Positions 46,727 to 57,041 of a stretch of DNA of 64,000 bases are shown here, piece by piece. The notes under the pieces are model-generated. The model saw only the letters and a program-made list of their open reading frames with translations. It made no database searches and was not told where the DNA came from. Both the position numbers and the translations under genes were made by a program. Every line of letters starts with the position of its first letter. Positions within the stretch are counted from its first letter, which is position 1. This DNA comes from Arthrinium phaeospermum. Its lineage: Eukaryota > Ascomycota > Sordariomycetes > Amphisphaeriales > Apiosporaceae. The stretch is from positions 3,286,001 through 3,350,000 of the forward strand of contig QYRS01000003.1 in assembly GCA_006503535.1 (NCBI GenBank), read 5' to 3'.

Positions 46727-48190
46727 ATGGCGTACGACGACGAAGACCCCACGGCTGCGCCCCCGCCAGCCATTGCCCGAGATGACCCTTCGAAAGTCGC
46801 GATCGAAGACGTCGAAGATGCAGAGGCTGACGAGGCCATTCCCGACTTCCGAAAGTTTGCCTCGTCGCTCCCCGGCGGCGGCGCCAGCGGCGGTGGTGCG
46901 CTGAACAAGAAGGCCACGCCCCACGTCTCAAGCAAGACGGTCCGCCGCGGCGAGAAGGACTTCGAATCGCACGGCACGCGCCTGCAGGAGAACGCGCTGG
47001 AGACGAGCCGCACCGCCATGCACGACGTTCTCAGCTACACGCGCACGCGGACGCCCGACAACACCATGACGGGCTGGTACTTCCCGGAGCATTGGGCGCA
47101 AGAGACGAGCGAGGGCGAGAAGCCCGAGGGCCTCTGGAGGCGAGATCGCGTGGTCGTGCTGGAGGCCGAGAAGGGACAGATGACGAGGAGCATGGGGCGC
47201 GTGCTCCGGGGAGCACCGAAAAACGTGCCGGGCTGGGATAAGGCTTGGTTGCTGCCCGAGGAGGCGCTCTACCTGATCGAGCGAGGGGATCTGATGTTGC
47301 GCTGGCCAAGAGGACCCATTGAGGACATATTCCCTCCCCCCGAGGAAGTTGACGGCGTGAAGCGCGAGGTAGCCCGTGGTGAGGATGGAGACTACGACCT
47401 GGGTCTGCCGCTCAGTCTCCAGGCTGCATATTCACTTTTCATCGGCAACGAAGGCGACAGAGGCAAGGTCACGTTGGAGAAGTTTCAAGTGTATTCGCAG
47501 CTGCGGCGTACTGGTTATCTGGTTTCGAGAGCCAGTCCACTCTTCGAAGCGCCGCCACCATCTGAGACCCAGACCCTTTGGCAGAGGCTTTTCTCCCTCA
47601 TATCATCACCGAAATCAGATACGCCTAAATCGCACCCACCCATCGGCCCCTTGATAAAACCCGGCTTATATCGTTCCTATGAGCCGGTCTACCGTCAGCT
47701 TAGCCTCATCCCTAGACACAAGCCGACGCCAACACCGAATACGCCAGCACCAGAAGGGCCCTTCACCGTGGCGTTTCACGTGTTCAAGTCCCGTCCTGGA
47801 TTCACCAAAACCAATCTCCCGCTGCCCGATTTCCGTATCGCCGTAGTCAACGCGCGCACAACCGACGTCCCCAGCCTCGCCGAGATGGAAGCCCTCCTCG
47901 ACTCGACGCCGTGGGACCCTCCCAATGCCAGGAGCGGCGCCGGAGGACCGAGCATCGGCCACATGTATCAGCGGCTCAAGCACGGCTGGAGGAACGTGAT
48001 CGTGGCGGTCAACGACAACGGGATGGTCAGCTACCTGGAGTTCATGGAGTCGGCGTTTGGCGAGGAGAAGCTCTTCGAGCGCTTTGATGCCAAGCCGAAC
48101 GCGGGCGGGAAGAAGTCCAGTGGTCGGAACCCGAAGGGTGGACGTGGTCGTGGTAGAGGCGGACGGGGTGGTCGAGGCCGCGGAAAGTAA
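46727..48190 (+). CDS. sen54: tRNA-splicing endonuclease subunit Sen54
   Basis: 487 residues in one exon. The ATG at 46727 has a strong context (CAACCATGG). The open frame extends 15 bases upstream only to a GTG. Sen54 is a structural subunit of the Sen2-Sen34-Sen15-Sen54 complex that cuts introns from pre-tRNA. The conserved N-terminal region spans about 75-215, with GWYFPEHW, GRVLRG and the signature LLPEEALYLIERGDLMLRW, and a second conserved block LSLQAAYSLFIG ... LEKFQVYSQLRRTGY follows. The C-terminal part (FTVAFHVFKSR ... LPDFRIAVVNARTTDVPSLAEMEALL) fits the Sen54 C-terminal domain. The end is a Gly/Arg-rich RGG-type tail (GGRGRGRGGRGGRGRGK) that may bind RNA. It lies about 0.5 kb from an intron-containing tRNA gene. 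Confidence 0.94.
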   Translation: MAYDDEDPTAAPPPAIARDDPSKVAIEDVEDAEADEAIPDFRKFASSLPGGGASGGGALNKKATPHVSSKTVRRGEKDFESHGTRLQENALETSRTAMHDVLSYTRTRTPDNTMTGWYFPEHWAQETSEGEKPEGLWRRDRVVVLEAEKGQMTRSMGRVLRGAPKNVPGWDKAWLLPEEALYLIERGDLMLRWPRGPIEDIFPPPEEVDGVKREVARGEDGDYDLGLPLSLQAAYSLFIGNEGDRGKVTLEKFQVYSQLRRTGYLVSRASPLFEAPPPSETQTLWQRLFSLISSPKSDTPKSHPPIGPLIKPGLYRSYEPVYRQLSLIPRHKPTPTPNTPAPEGPFTVAFHVFKSRPGFTKTNLPLPDFRIAVVNARTTDVPSLAEMEALLDSTPWDPPNARSGAGGPSIGHMYQRLKHGWRNVIVAVNDNGMVSYLEFMESAFGEEKLFERFDAKPNAGGKKSSGRNPKGGRGRGRGGRGGRGRGK

Positions 48191-51100
48191 GGGCGATATT
48201 AGCGATATGCTTCACGCCTTACATATACACACTACCCATTCGACCTTCGCGGCGAATCCTAGTCGAAATGCTCCACCGTATGTACGCTGTACACGTTGGT
48301 CCAGCCTACTAACAGAAGTACGCGGCGGTGCTCACAAAATGTATGCCAAACAAATTGGAAAAAGGGCTTCCATATGCATGCAATACTATCAAGGTATTGG
48401 TGTTGGTGTTGGTGCCCAAGATCTAAGTTCCAATACATTACCCTTGATGTCCATGGTCATCAGTTTAGACCAGTAGATCTAGTCACCGAGGACATATAGA
48501 GAGGGATACCAGAGGCACATCACGATCGCCGCTCTTCAGAGAAATGGACAAAAAGGTCTTTTTGCGATTATGGCGCACTGGGTACATTTGAGGCGGACAT
48601 ATCTATTTGAGTGCAAATAGCAAGTGTTCTTATCTCTGCAAGATGCGATGCTGAGTGGTGTCTGTCGCTTGGACTTACGACAACGGGATTCTGCAACTGA
48701 CCAAGGTCCTGATGGATACCAAGTTGCTATACTGCAGTGCTCAGCAATATTGTCCCCGAGTCAAGTAAGTGCTAGTAATAAGAATGCAAGTGCACGAAAG
48801 GGTCCAGTCAGTCCAGCATCACATGACGATTCTGCCCAGGTTTGTTACATCATTAAGCCAATGGCGATGGGCGCGTCCTCGCCAAGGACTCTAGGTTAGC
48901 AACTGGAGGAATGTAGGAAGGCGCTGGTTGGGCTGTTGGGGTTCCACAAAATCCTGCAATCCACTTGGGCACAGAGTTTCTACAGTTATTATTAATACAA
49001 CATGATGCATGTTCGCCCAAGGCTTTCAGGGTCCTATGGCAAGCAAGTCCGTCACAGCAGCACAACACAATTCAACAGTAAGAAAATAGGCTCTTTTCAA
49101 AACAATGTCAGCTCGTATTTTGCGAGGTTTTTCGCCACAGCTAGCTGTCAGCATCTTACAGAAAAACTTCCTTATCAATGAGAAGGCTTGTGACTTACAA
49201 GCAAAAGATTACATGGTAAGCCTCATGCACCAATCGTGAGGTATACGGCCAGTGCCACCCCAAGAGCTGCATGGGGCCTTGGGCTGACCAGAACCGGCCG
49301 AGCGATCATCGGCGCATCCTCTAATGTCATCTGGCAGTTCCTAGTGTCACCTCTAGTTTGCTCTGACTAGGTTATTATCATTCTTGTTCGGGTTTTTGTT
49401 AAGCCACGGACTGACTGACATGCGCCGCCGCCGTAAGTATGTGCGTGCGTGGGTGTAGGTATTTTTGGCGGTTGGGAGGAGGAATGTCGAATGTGTCGAT
49501 GTCAACGTATCATCGATTTTAATCCATGCTCACCTATAGACCAGGGGTGTCGTCTTTTGCTGTTCTGGGAAATGGACAGAGAGCACCAACTGGCCAGATG
49601 CAATCCAGCGATTTGCAGGGGAGCAGCAAGCAGGGACACAGGTCGCTCTACAGTTACCGGGGTCTGGCGCTAGCAGCTGTACCAACAATTGACAGATTCG
49701 ATATACCTCCGCGGGCTGGCGGGGAGAAGTGAAAAAGGAGCACGCATCCTCACGAGCGTAAGAGTGGAGGCGCTAGAGTGACCTGGCAGTCTGTCAGTGT
49801 CAGTGCAGTCAATCATTCATTCGGGTCACAAAAGGAGAGAAAGAAGAAATACCAGCAGGTGGATGGCGGAATCTGTCCACGGTATTGTCTAATCCTCTCG
49901 CGTCATCTCGTCTGCTTCGGAGGCGCAACATGCAATAGCCGTCAAGAGACAAAGTGCGACAATGGCAACTAAACCCCCCTGCCCCATTGGGTGCCGGCAG
50001 GATTGTGCTTGTTTGGTTGGCTCGCTACACCAACAGGGGGCTCCGCCATGCTTGCTTGGGGCTTTCGCGGTTACACTCTGGGGGGCGGCCAACACTAACA
50101 TGGACGTCCAACACCACCATCAACTACCGGATTTGCCTATTGTCTCTCTCGTCCAAAGGGTGGCTTTTTTGCTCCCTCCGGTTATCGCTCTGTTCCATCA
50201 TGTTTGCGTTCAGCAAGAAGTTGCAGCGAATGTGCAGGTCTGTTTCATCCCGGGTGCACCTACTTACATGTACTTACTTGCCTTACTTACAGCAAGTCGG
50301 CTTGAGTGAGTCACGGTGGCCCAGCCAGTCATCTTATATAACCTTGTCATACGGAAGGGATGTGCGATACGGCGGGATGTCGGTCGGCCCCGGACCTGGC
50401 AACCTGGGCAGCCAGTGCAATTGCTATTATTGAACATGATCAGCCTACTACATCTTAATTGCCGCTCCCTTTGAGTTCCTTTTTGGGGGTGGCCTGTTCG
50501 TCGCACCCGCTGCTGGCTCGCTTACATTGCTTCTTAACTTACACGCACGCAGTGTGAAAGGTGGCCATTCCTTGTCTCAAAGTTGTTCCGATAGTCCAAT
50601 CCATACAAAAAGTAGAGTCTCCCGCCAGTTGCTGTGTCCATGGAGCACGTCTTGTACGCGGCACCTGCGCCCCTCCACCCTGGCTCATTGCCTCAGCAGA
50701 CGTGCCGTGTAACTCGCCGGGCCTCTGGTTGCTCTCTGTTCGTGTTAGTGTTCCCACATATATTGAGTTGCGGAAGTACCCAATCAGCTTCAGCGCATCT
50801 GGGCGACTATGTACTTTACTTGGCACTTGGTTGCATCGCTGCTTTCTCTGACCCTCAGGTCTCCAAATCCGCAACGGGGCTCACGTCGTGCTTCTGCTTC
50901 TGATTGTCCGGATCAACAAGACAGGTTGGCGGGCAATGGGGGAGAGGGCATGATGCGTCCACGGCGAGGCTCGAGTTTAACCGAGATAGAGGGCAAAGAC
51001 TTTCTGCTAGTTGTCGCCTTTTTGTAACTCAAATTTCTGACTACCTCTGACTAACACGTTGGAGTTGCCAACTTGGATTCTTACTTCTTGGCCCCTCCGT

Positions 51101-51674
51101 CCCGTCCCCCTCCACCTCTCACAAGACTGGAAGTGGAAGCATTTACCTCAGGAACTTGGAACTCGGGCCACACCACAGTTGATTACTCTTGGTCTCTCGC
51201 TGCCGGCTTGTTATTACCTGGCCCATATTTTTCCCTAAAGTTTCAACTTGTCCCCAGCTCAACCCATCATCACCCGGTCCCTCACTCATCGCACCCAACT
51301 CTTTTTCTTCCTTTGGTTTCCGGCGTCAACCACATTTTTTCCCGTCTTGCCAAAAACGCGCCATCCGTATAGTCGTTCCCTTCACGAGACTCAACGCCTT
51401 CTCTGGTTCCGATCAATTTCGGAAACTGCCTCAAAGCCTGCAGAGCGGTTTTTCTCAATTCTATATTGTTCGCTCTTGGTAACTACTGCTTGTACGTACG
51501 TACAAGAGCGACGGAAGACGGGGCCCAGCCTGCATAACCTACCTACCTAGGTATACCTTTCCTTACTCGATTGTGGAGCTGGTCAACAAGTCTATTTTCT
51601 CTGCCGCGCGCGACTTGGGAACTTTTGCAGCTCAGTTTACTAAACCCGACTGATACGCGTCAACTCAGCACAAG
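48191..51674. other. 3.5-kb intergenic region
   Basis: No supported gene. From about 50.9 kb the plus strand becomes CT-rich, typical of a long fungal promoter and transcribed leader belonging to the downstream gene. Confidence 0.5.
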
Positions 51675-51758
51675 GTAAGCTATTGATTGCATTTCACCTT
51701 CCGCTCTAGAACCCTCTCAGCTCGAGGGAACTAACCTTTGGGACCTGTTCATCAATAG
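51675..51758 (+). other. Predicted intron in a 5' leader
   Basis: CAAG|GTAAGC donor, GGGAACTAACC branch region and ATCAATAG acceptor, 84 nt. It implies that a plus-strand transcript begins before 51675. The first ATG after it is at 51994. Confidence 0.6.
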
Positions 51759-51993
51759 TGCACTCTTCTCACCCATTTTCATTCAACGGAGACATTCTTC
51801 CGGTCGTAGTTTGGTCGTCAAATTCCTGCGACACAAACATCACTCACACCTTGTTCGTTCATACCTGGTCGTCGGTCGTCGTTCGACCCAAGGTTACCAC
51901 CGAGATCCAACCACGCAACATCAACAACAAGCTGGTCTGCTTTGCTCAACCCCCGTACCGGCCTGCTCAACTCACCTACCCCATCTTGTCACG

Positions 51994-52335
51994 ATGGAGA
52001 ACGGATCAGAGCGCAAGCCATCGGTCACACCCAACGGCCAAGACCGCGGTACCAGTGAGTCCGCTGTTATCGAGAGGTATGTGCTACAATTCCTTTTCTT
52101 TTTTTTTTTTAACCTCCGGACCTGAGTTGGTTCCTCTTTGCGTCATCATGAGTGAAGTGTGTTATCCATGTTTCCTTTCGTTCTGTTTCCCACCCTCCGT
52201 CAAAGCCCAAGCTGGGTTCCCCTATCGCCGCCGCTTTCCCCGGATGTCAAGTGTTACGGCTGCCAGTGCCAGACTCTGCCTCCGCTCTTTGAGGCTCTTC
52301 ATGCCAACGGTGGGGACTATATGACGATGGTTTAA
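51994..52335 (+). CDS. Putative small spliced ORF or uORF (70 codons)
   Basis: This is the first ATG after the leader intron. MENGSERKPSVTPNGQDRG... runs to a consensus donor (AGAG|GTATGT at 52077). Joined to an acceptor at 52205 (TCAAAG), the frame stays open through VKCYGCQCQTLPPLFEALHA and stops at 52335, giving 70 residues. It could be a separate small protein, an upstream ORF controlling the next gene, or the true N-terminus of the next gene. In the last case an acceptor at 53532 would join it in frame, with a 1.45-kb intron. The branch site of the short intron is weak. The function is unknown. Confidence 0.3.
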
Positions 52336-53545
52336 TGGGGTCTTCAATAAGACTGGGTGAAACGATAGTCTACTGGACTCAACCAGGATTGATTGTTTTC
52401 CAACCCAAATTGTATTCCTCCATCCTGCAATCCCTCTTCCAGCATCCTACACTTGACGAGCCGATGAATTTTGGATTGGGTACCGATCATTCCTGACCCA
52501 TCCCCATTTTCCATGCTCCATACTTTTACACCACCAATCACCGTCAACCCCGTTGCCTGGCTAGGCCACGAGCTGCCCTCGTCTATCAACCATTCTCACC
52601 TACCTCAACATCTACCCTTTTTCTTCTCCCCACACGCCGCCACGTCTCTATCCCTCTAACTTAGTATGGGAAGATACCGCTTCCGAAGGTGAGGTTTCCT
52701 TGTCCTACTTGGCGTTCGTTTTTTTCTCCTTGGCTCTCTCCGTGGTTTGGTTCCAGGGCAGTGCCAGATCCAAACCCGCGCCGCAGAACCAGCTAAACCC
52801 CGAGATTTATACTCGACTATGTCTACCATCCCTTCCCTGTCTCCACATATCTCTATACATTTTTCCTGCGGCGACTATTTCGAGTATAGGTAGGTTACCT
52901 ACCACCATCTCGAGAAATCACTTTCGCTTAGCAACAGCTGAGCCAAATCCGACCTAAGTACTCTTCTTTCACCAAGAAGTTCAACGGTCAACCGCACAAT
53001 CCCCTCACGATCCATCCATCCATCCATTCTTTCACATCTGCATTTCTTTTCACTCTTGCCCCGTCAAATGCATACAACTTTCACAAGACAATTCACCCCA
53101 AGCCAAGTCAAAGGATTGCCACGCTCATTGAGTGACGATCACAACAAGGCCTATTATTCGATTGCACCTACCCAAGTCACGGTGCACTGCGGATCCAACC
53201 TTGCCATCTGAAGCCACTTTCCTTTTCTCTTCCACCTTTCACAACCTCATCACACCTTCCTTCAGCTACCTTAAGCTGTGTCTTGGCGTAGCGTCTGTCT
53301 GGTAATCAGATCGGCCCACCTGCCTATCGACAGCTCAGTCGTGAAGCCACACCGGACGCTCTTGACTGATTACTACATTTGAACCCGCTGAAACCTTGCT
53401 CTTTCTTTTAACGCTGAGTGGTGGGGACTGCCTTCCTGTCCTGGAATTCCACGAGGCCATGTGTTTCTTTCCTTCGCTCAAGGCTCCCGTCTCTGACGAT
53501 GCAGCCTTGTTGACAATCTCTCGGCAGGACAGCCTGAACATCGTT
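52336..53545. other. CT-rich leader or promoter of the following gene
   Basis: It holds pyrimidine tracts and a CCAT repeat near 53010-53025. An acceptor-like TTGACAATCTCTCGGCAG ends at 53527, just ahead of the chosen start codon, and suggests a further leader intron. Confidence 0.45.
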
Positions 53546-53572
53546 ATGCTGACTCGCAGTCGTTCTAGCCGT

Positions 53573-53612
<40 letters not shown>

Positions 53613-55677
53613 ACGGCTCATACAAAGCAGAAGAAGTCGATAGCGCCGACGAGACTGCTCTGAGCCCGCCACCGTCCAGTATGGCTGATAGTGCCAGCCC
53701 TGATGTATTGGGCGATGAGATAGTGGTAGGCACCAACACTCGACAGAAGTCCCCTTCCCGTCTCACTTCGGAGCCGGAGGACACCGAGATGGCCCAAGAC
53801 GAGGAAGAGCCTGCAGCTCACTATCCTAAGCGCAAGCGATCGTCCATCTACAACGATCTCAGCGAGGACAAGCTCGAGGGAAGCTTGCCTAGCGGTGCTG
53901 ACGACGGCGATGAACGACCGGCGAGCCGCGCCACCTCCGTCCGGAAGCACGGCGTTGGTAGCAACATGTCCGTTCTTCTCGGCTACTGGAGGGATTCTCC
54001 CGTCCCCAAGCCAGCAGGCAAGCATGCGGTCGTAGGTTTTATGGATGTCAGAGATCGCCTGCGCACCCGTATCCAGAACACCACACGCAATGGAGATGCC
54101 ATCAACACCCGCCTGTTCCCCGTACCTCCGGGCCCTGGTGGCAGCTGGGTGACGTTCGAGCGCGTTGTCTTCCAAGACCATCTGATCGGACTGGACCACA
54201 ATCAGGTGAAGGAGTTCGTCAAGATCCGAGCAGCCGATGAAGTGCAGATGGAAGATGAAGAGACTAAGAGAAACAACGATCTTGCCGCTGTCAAGGAGGC
54301 CATCCGACGAGTTGACGAAAACCCCCCTCCGGAGACGGCGCAAATGCCCGCTGTAGCATACGGGCTCGTGATCCCCGAAGATGTCCAGATCAACCGCCCA
54401 GACAGCAAGCGACGCCGTACCGGTAGTGCTGTCGGTACGATTGCAGGCAGTGGGACTGCTAATCCTCGTATGCAAGCCCAGGCGCAGCCCATCTCTCGCA
54501 CTCAGCCTGAGCCGGCTCAAGTATCCCAGTCTTCCCCAATGGCTCACCCTCAGATGGCGCCCATCCGCCAGCAGCCACAGCACATGCCAATGCAGCAACA
54601 GCTCCATCAGCAGATCCCCGAGAACTTGCCGGGTTCTAGACCGACCCGGATCATGGTGGGCTGTTGGACCAAGTCTTCGGCACCCGAAGACTCGGAGAAG
54701 CATGCTGTCTACGGTATCCTCGGTGCCAATGACATGTTCCGTGTTAAGCTCGTGCGAGAAACCATGGACGGGCGGTTTATTAATGGCAACTTCCCGACTG
54801 GCGCCGGAGCTTTATGGATCCCGTACGAGGATGTTACCATGCTTCCTCACCTTCAAGACCTCACCCGCTCCGAAATGAAGGAGTACTGCCGCGTTCGACA
54901 GTATCAGATTGACGGTGGTGAGAAAGACGATGAGCGGGTGGCGAACGAGACCAAGGCAGTCTATGAGGCCCAACGTCGCGCCGCCATGAACCCCAAGGTC
55001 CCTCCCACGCCCACTGGTCGACCGAATCTCGTGGAGGAATTGCCCCCCAGCCCCAGGCCCGAGCAGTCGATGCACCACGACCTCCGTCATAGTAGACGCG
55101 AGATGATGCCGAATGATATGCGAGGTGAGTTCCATCTTGCACTGTTGGCCTTGACATGATACTGACATTGCTACTAGGCCCTCGTGGACATGCAGAGACC
55201 GACACCCGTCACAACGGCCGTAACCATAGTGCGGACGCCATGGAGCGGACCAACACCCTTGCCCGTCGTGAGATCAGTAAGATGGAGCACGCGCAGATGA
55301 GGCAGTATGGTCCTGGTGGACCGGCCCGTCAGATGCAAAACATGCCCGGTGCCGTTCTCCCTCATCACGACAACCGCACCATCTTCAACGACAACATGGG
55401 TCGGCTGAACAAGGTGTGGCAGAGTCAAGAGGCTCAGCGCATGCAGCCGCCTCCCCAGCAGGTGGCCCACCCGCCGATGCAGATGCAGCAGCAGCCCGTG
55501 CCTGGTCCCGTCCAGGGCCCGAATGACGATTCAAGCAAGATCTACAACGGCACGAAGTACGAGCGGAAGCAGACAGGACCCTTTGCCGGTAAACTGGCGA
55601 GTAATGGCACCATTATCAGCATTGACGGTGAGGACTACGTCGAGTACCGCGTCCTTACTAAGGTCCAGTTCTTCTAG
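53546..55677 (+). CDS. Nuclear-type protein with duplicated ~90-residue domain, family unknown
   Basis: Exons 53546-55124 and 55178-55677, with a 53-nt intron (GTGAGT donor, ATACTGACATTG branch region, CTAG acceptor), give 692 residues. I do not recognise it. After MLTRSRSSR comes a run of 13 alanines, then an acidic Ser-rich region with PKRKRSS (possible nuclear signal). Two similar domains follow at about 141-231 and 368-456. Shared features are G(Y/C)W near the start, KHAVVGF/KHAVYGI, a DR/DMFRV-like strand, NTRLFP/NGNFPTG, W(V/I) with an aromatic and E, and a final helix VKEFVKIR/MKEYCRVR. A KRRR basic patch and a Gln/Met-rich linker separate them. The C-terminus (GPFAGKL ... EDYVEYRVLT) is another conserved-looking block. 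In-frame ATG 53459 is an alternative start. Confidence 0.82.
53573..53611 (+). repeat. (GCC)13 trinucleotide repeat encoding polyalanine
   Basis: Thirteen consecutive pure GCC codons encode residues 10-22 of the duplicated-domain protein. No synonymous interruptions are present, so the tract is probably length-variable. Confidence 0.9.
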
Positions 55678-56516
55678 CGGATGAGGACGCAGAATGGGTG
55701 AAAGACAAGCACTCGCAGCATCGTGGCGAAGAGCGATTGGGTGTGGATGAGAGAGAGAGAGCGCGCGCAGTCTGTACGGAGTATTACCGTGTACTATTAT
55801 AGGATGGTTTGCCTGTTTTCCGGGGGGATGGATGAATCGCGGCAACTGATACCCATTTCGTCTTTTTCATGCGGTTGTTTTTCTTTTCAGGTAGTTTTCT
55901 TTCCCCTGCGTTGCGAGCAGACAGAAGAAGCACAAGTTAGAGGCTAGCTTTACGAATGCAGAGACGTTGTTTTACGGTATACTTGTGATGCGGCATTTTG
56001 ATACGGTATGTGATACGGCGGCTTTCGCTTGGTTTGTTCTCATTTCGGGGGTCGTCTCTCTGATGGCGATAGCGCTGCTCTTGGTTTACTACTTGCCGTG
56101 GATAATCGACAGAGCCAGTTTGTCTAATTGGATATCGCCCAATCTTGGTATTTGTTCCTTACTACTTCAGTGTCTTGGGGTAGAAAGCGCAGACAGTTGA
56201 TCAGTAGGTATGGATGGCCAAGTAGGTCGGATCCCTTGTTGTCTGTTTCCTAGTATCGGACCATGCTACTCTACAAAGCAGATATATTTACCTGAACGAA
56301 CGCTACCACTACTGCTTTTTACCCCGGAGAACCATCCTGGACCGTTTGCCTGTCTGCTTCCCCATATGCTCCCTCCCCTGTCTCTCCTTCGAGATGATGC
56401 ATTGCTTTGACCTCTCTCTCTATCCGTCCAACAGCATTCCAACCAAACAGGCGCGCTCGCGCTCTACTACCTCCCCACAGAAAAGCATCTCGCTCCATCT
56501 TCCCTGGCGGAACTGC
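55678..56516. other. Intergenic between convergent genes
   Basis: 3' flanks only. A short hydrophobic reading frame near 55967-56200 lacks an ATG and coding bias. Confidence 0.6.
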
Positions 56517-57041
56517 TCATATCGCAAACGCCGCCGCCATGACCACATACGCCACGCCCGCGATGGCCGCCGACGCCGCCACATCCGCGCCGCTGGACTG
56601 CAGCGGCGCCGACCCCGAGTCCGTCTGGCTGGGCGTGGCGTCGCCCGACGGGGTCACCACCACGACGGCCGTGCTGGTGGCGTCGGGGGAGCCCGGCATG
56701 GTTTGCACCGTGGTGGTGAGGGAGGAGGTGAGCGTGCTGCTCTGGTCTTCCTCGGTGGTTGGTGTGGCGGTTGTGGTGGAGATGCTGATACTGGCCGTGC
56801 TTTCGCTCGAGGAGGAGTCTGACGATGATGATGATGAGGGTGCTGGTGTGGAGGTGAGGCTGGCGCTGGGGGTGGGGGATGTGATGGGAAGGGAGGATGG
56901 AGACGGGGCAGAGGAGGATAGGGGGGTGGTGGTGCCGTTGGTGAAGACTTGGCTGTCCGTGATGGCGGCAGCTGCCGCGGCGGCACCGGCGGCGTAGGCC
57001 AGAGCCGTCAGTAGGGTGGTGTGGAAGGTTGAGGAGCGCAT
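56517..57041 (-). CDS. Ser/Thr-rich GPI-anchored-type cell-wall protein
   Basis: 174 residues in one exon from the ATG at 57041 (MRSSTFHTTLLTALAYAAGA). The N-terminal ~25 residues are a signal peptide ending in an alanine run. The centre is about 60% Ser, Thr and Pro with few bulky residues, a heavily O-mannosylated stalk. The C-terminus is a small-residue site (SSGADVA) followed by a hydrophobic tail (IAGVAYVVMAAAFAI), as needed for GPI attachment. There is no catalytic domain or cysteine framework, so the likely role is structural, at the plasma membrane or cell wall. Such proteins evolve fast, and no closer identity is offered. Confidence 0.78.
   Translation of the reverse strand: MRSSTFHTTLLTALAYAAGAAAAAAAITDSQVFTNGTTTPLSSSAPSPSSLPITSPTPSASLTSTPAPSSSSSSDSSSSESTASISISTTTATPTTEEDQSSTLTSSLTTTVQTMPGSPDATSTAVVVVTPSGDATPSQTDSGSAPLQSSGADVAASAAIAGVAYVVMAAAFAI

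Noticed and set aside
53618..54703. 361-codon ORF on the minus strand opposite the duplicated-domain gene
   Set aside because: It is the antisense shadow of a gene with strong codon bias and spliced continuity. The protein has no domain features.
55967..56200. Hydrophobic 77-codon ORF downstream of the duplicated-domain gene
   Set aside because: It starts at a non-ATG codon, lies in a likely 3' flank and lacks GC-ending codons.
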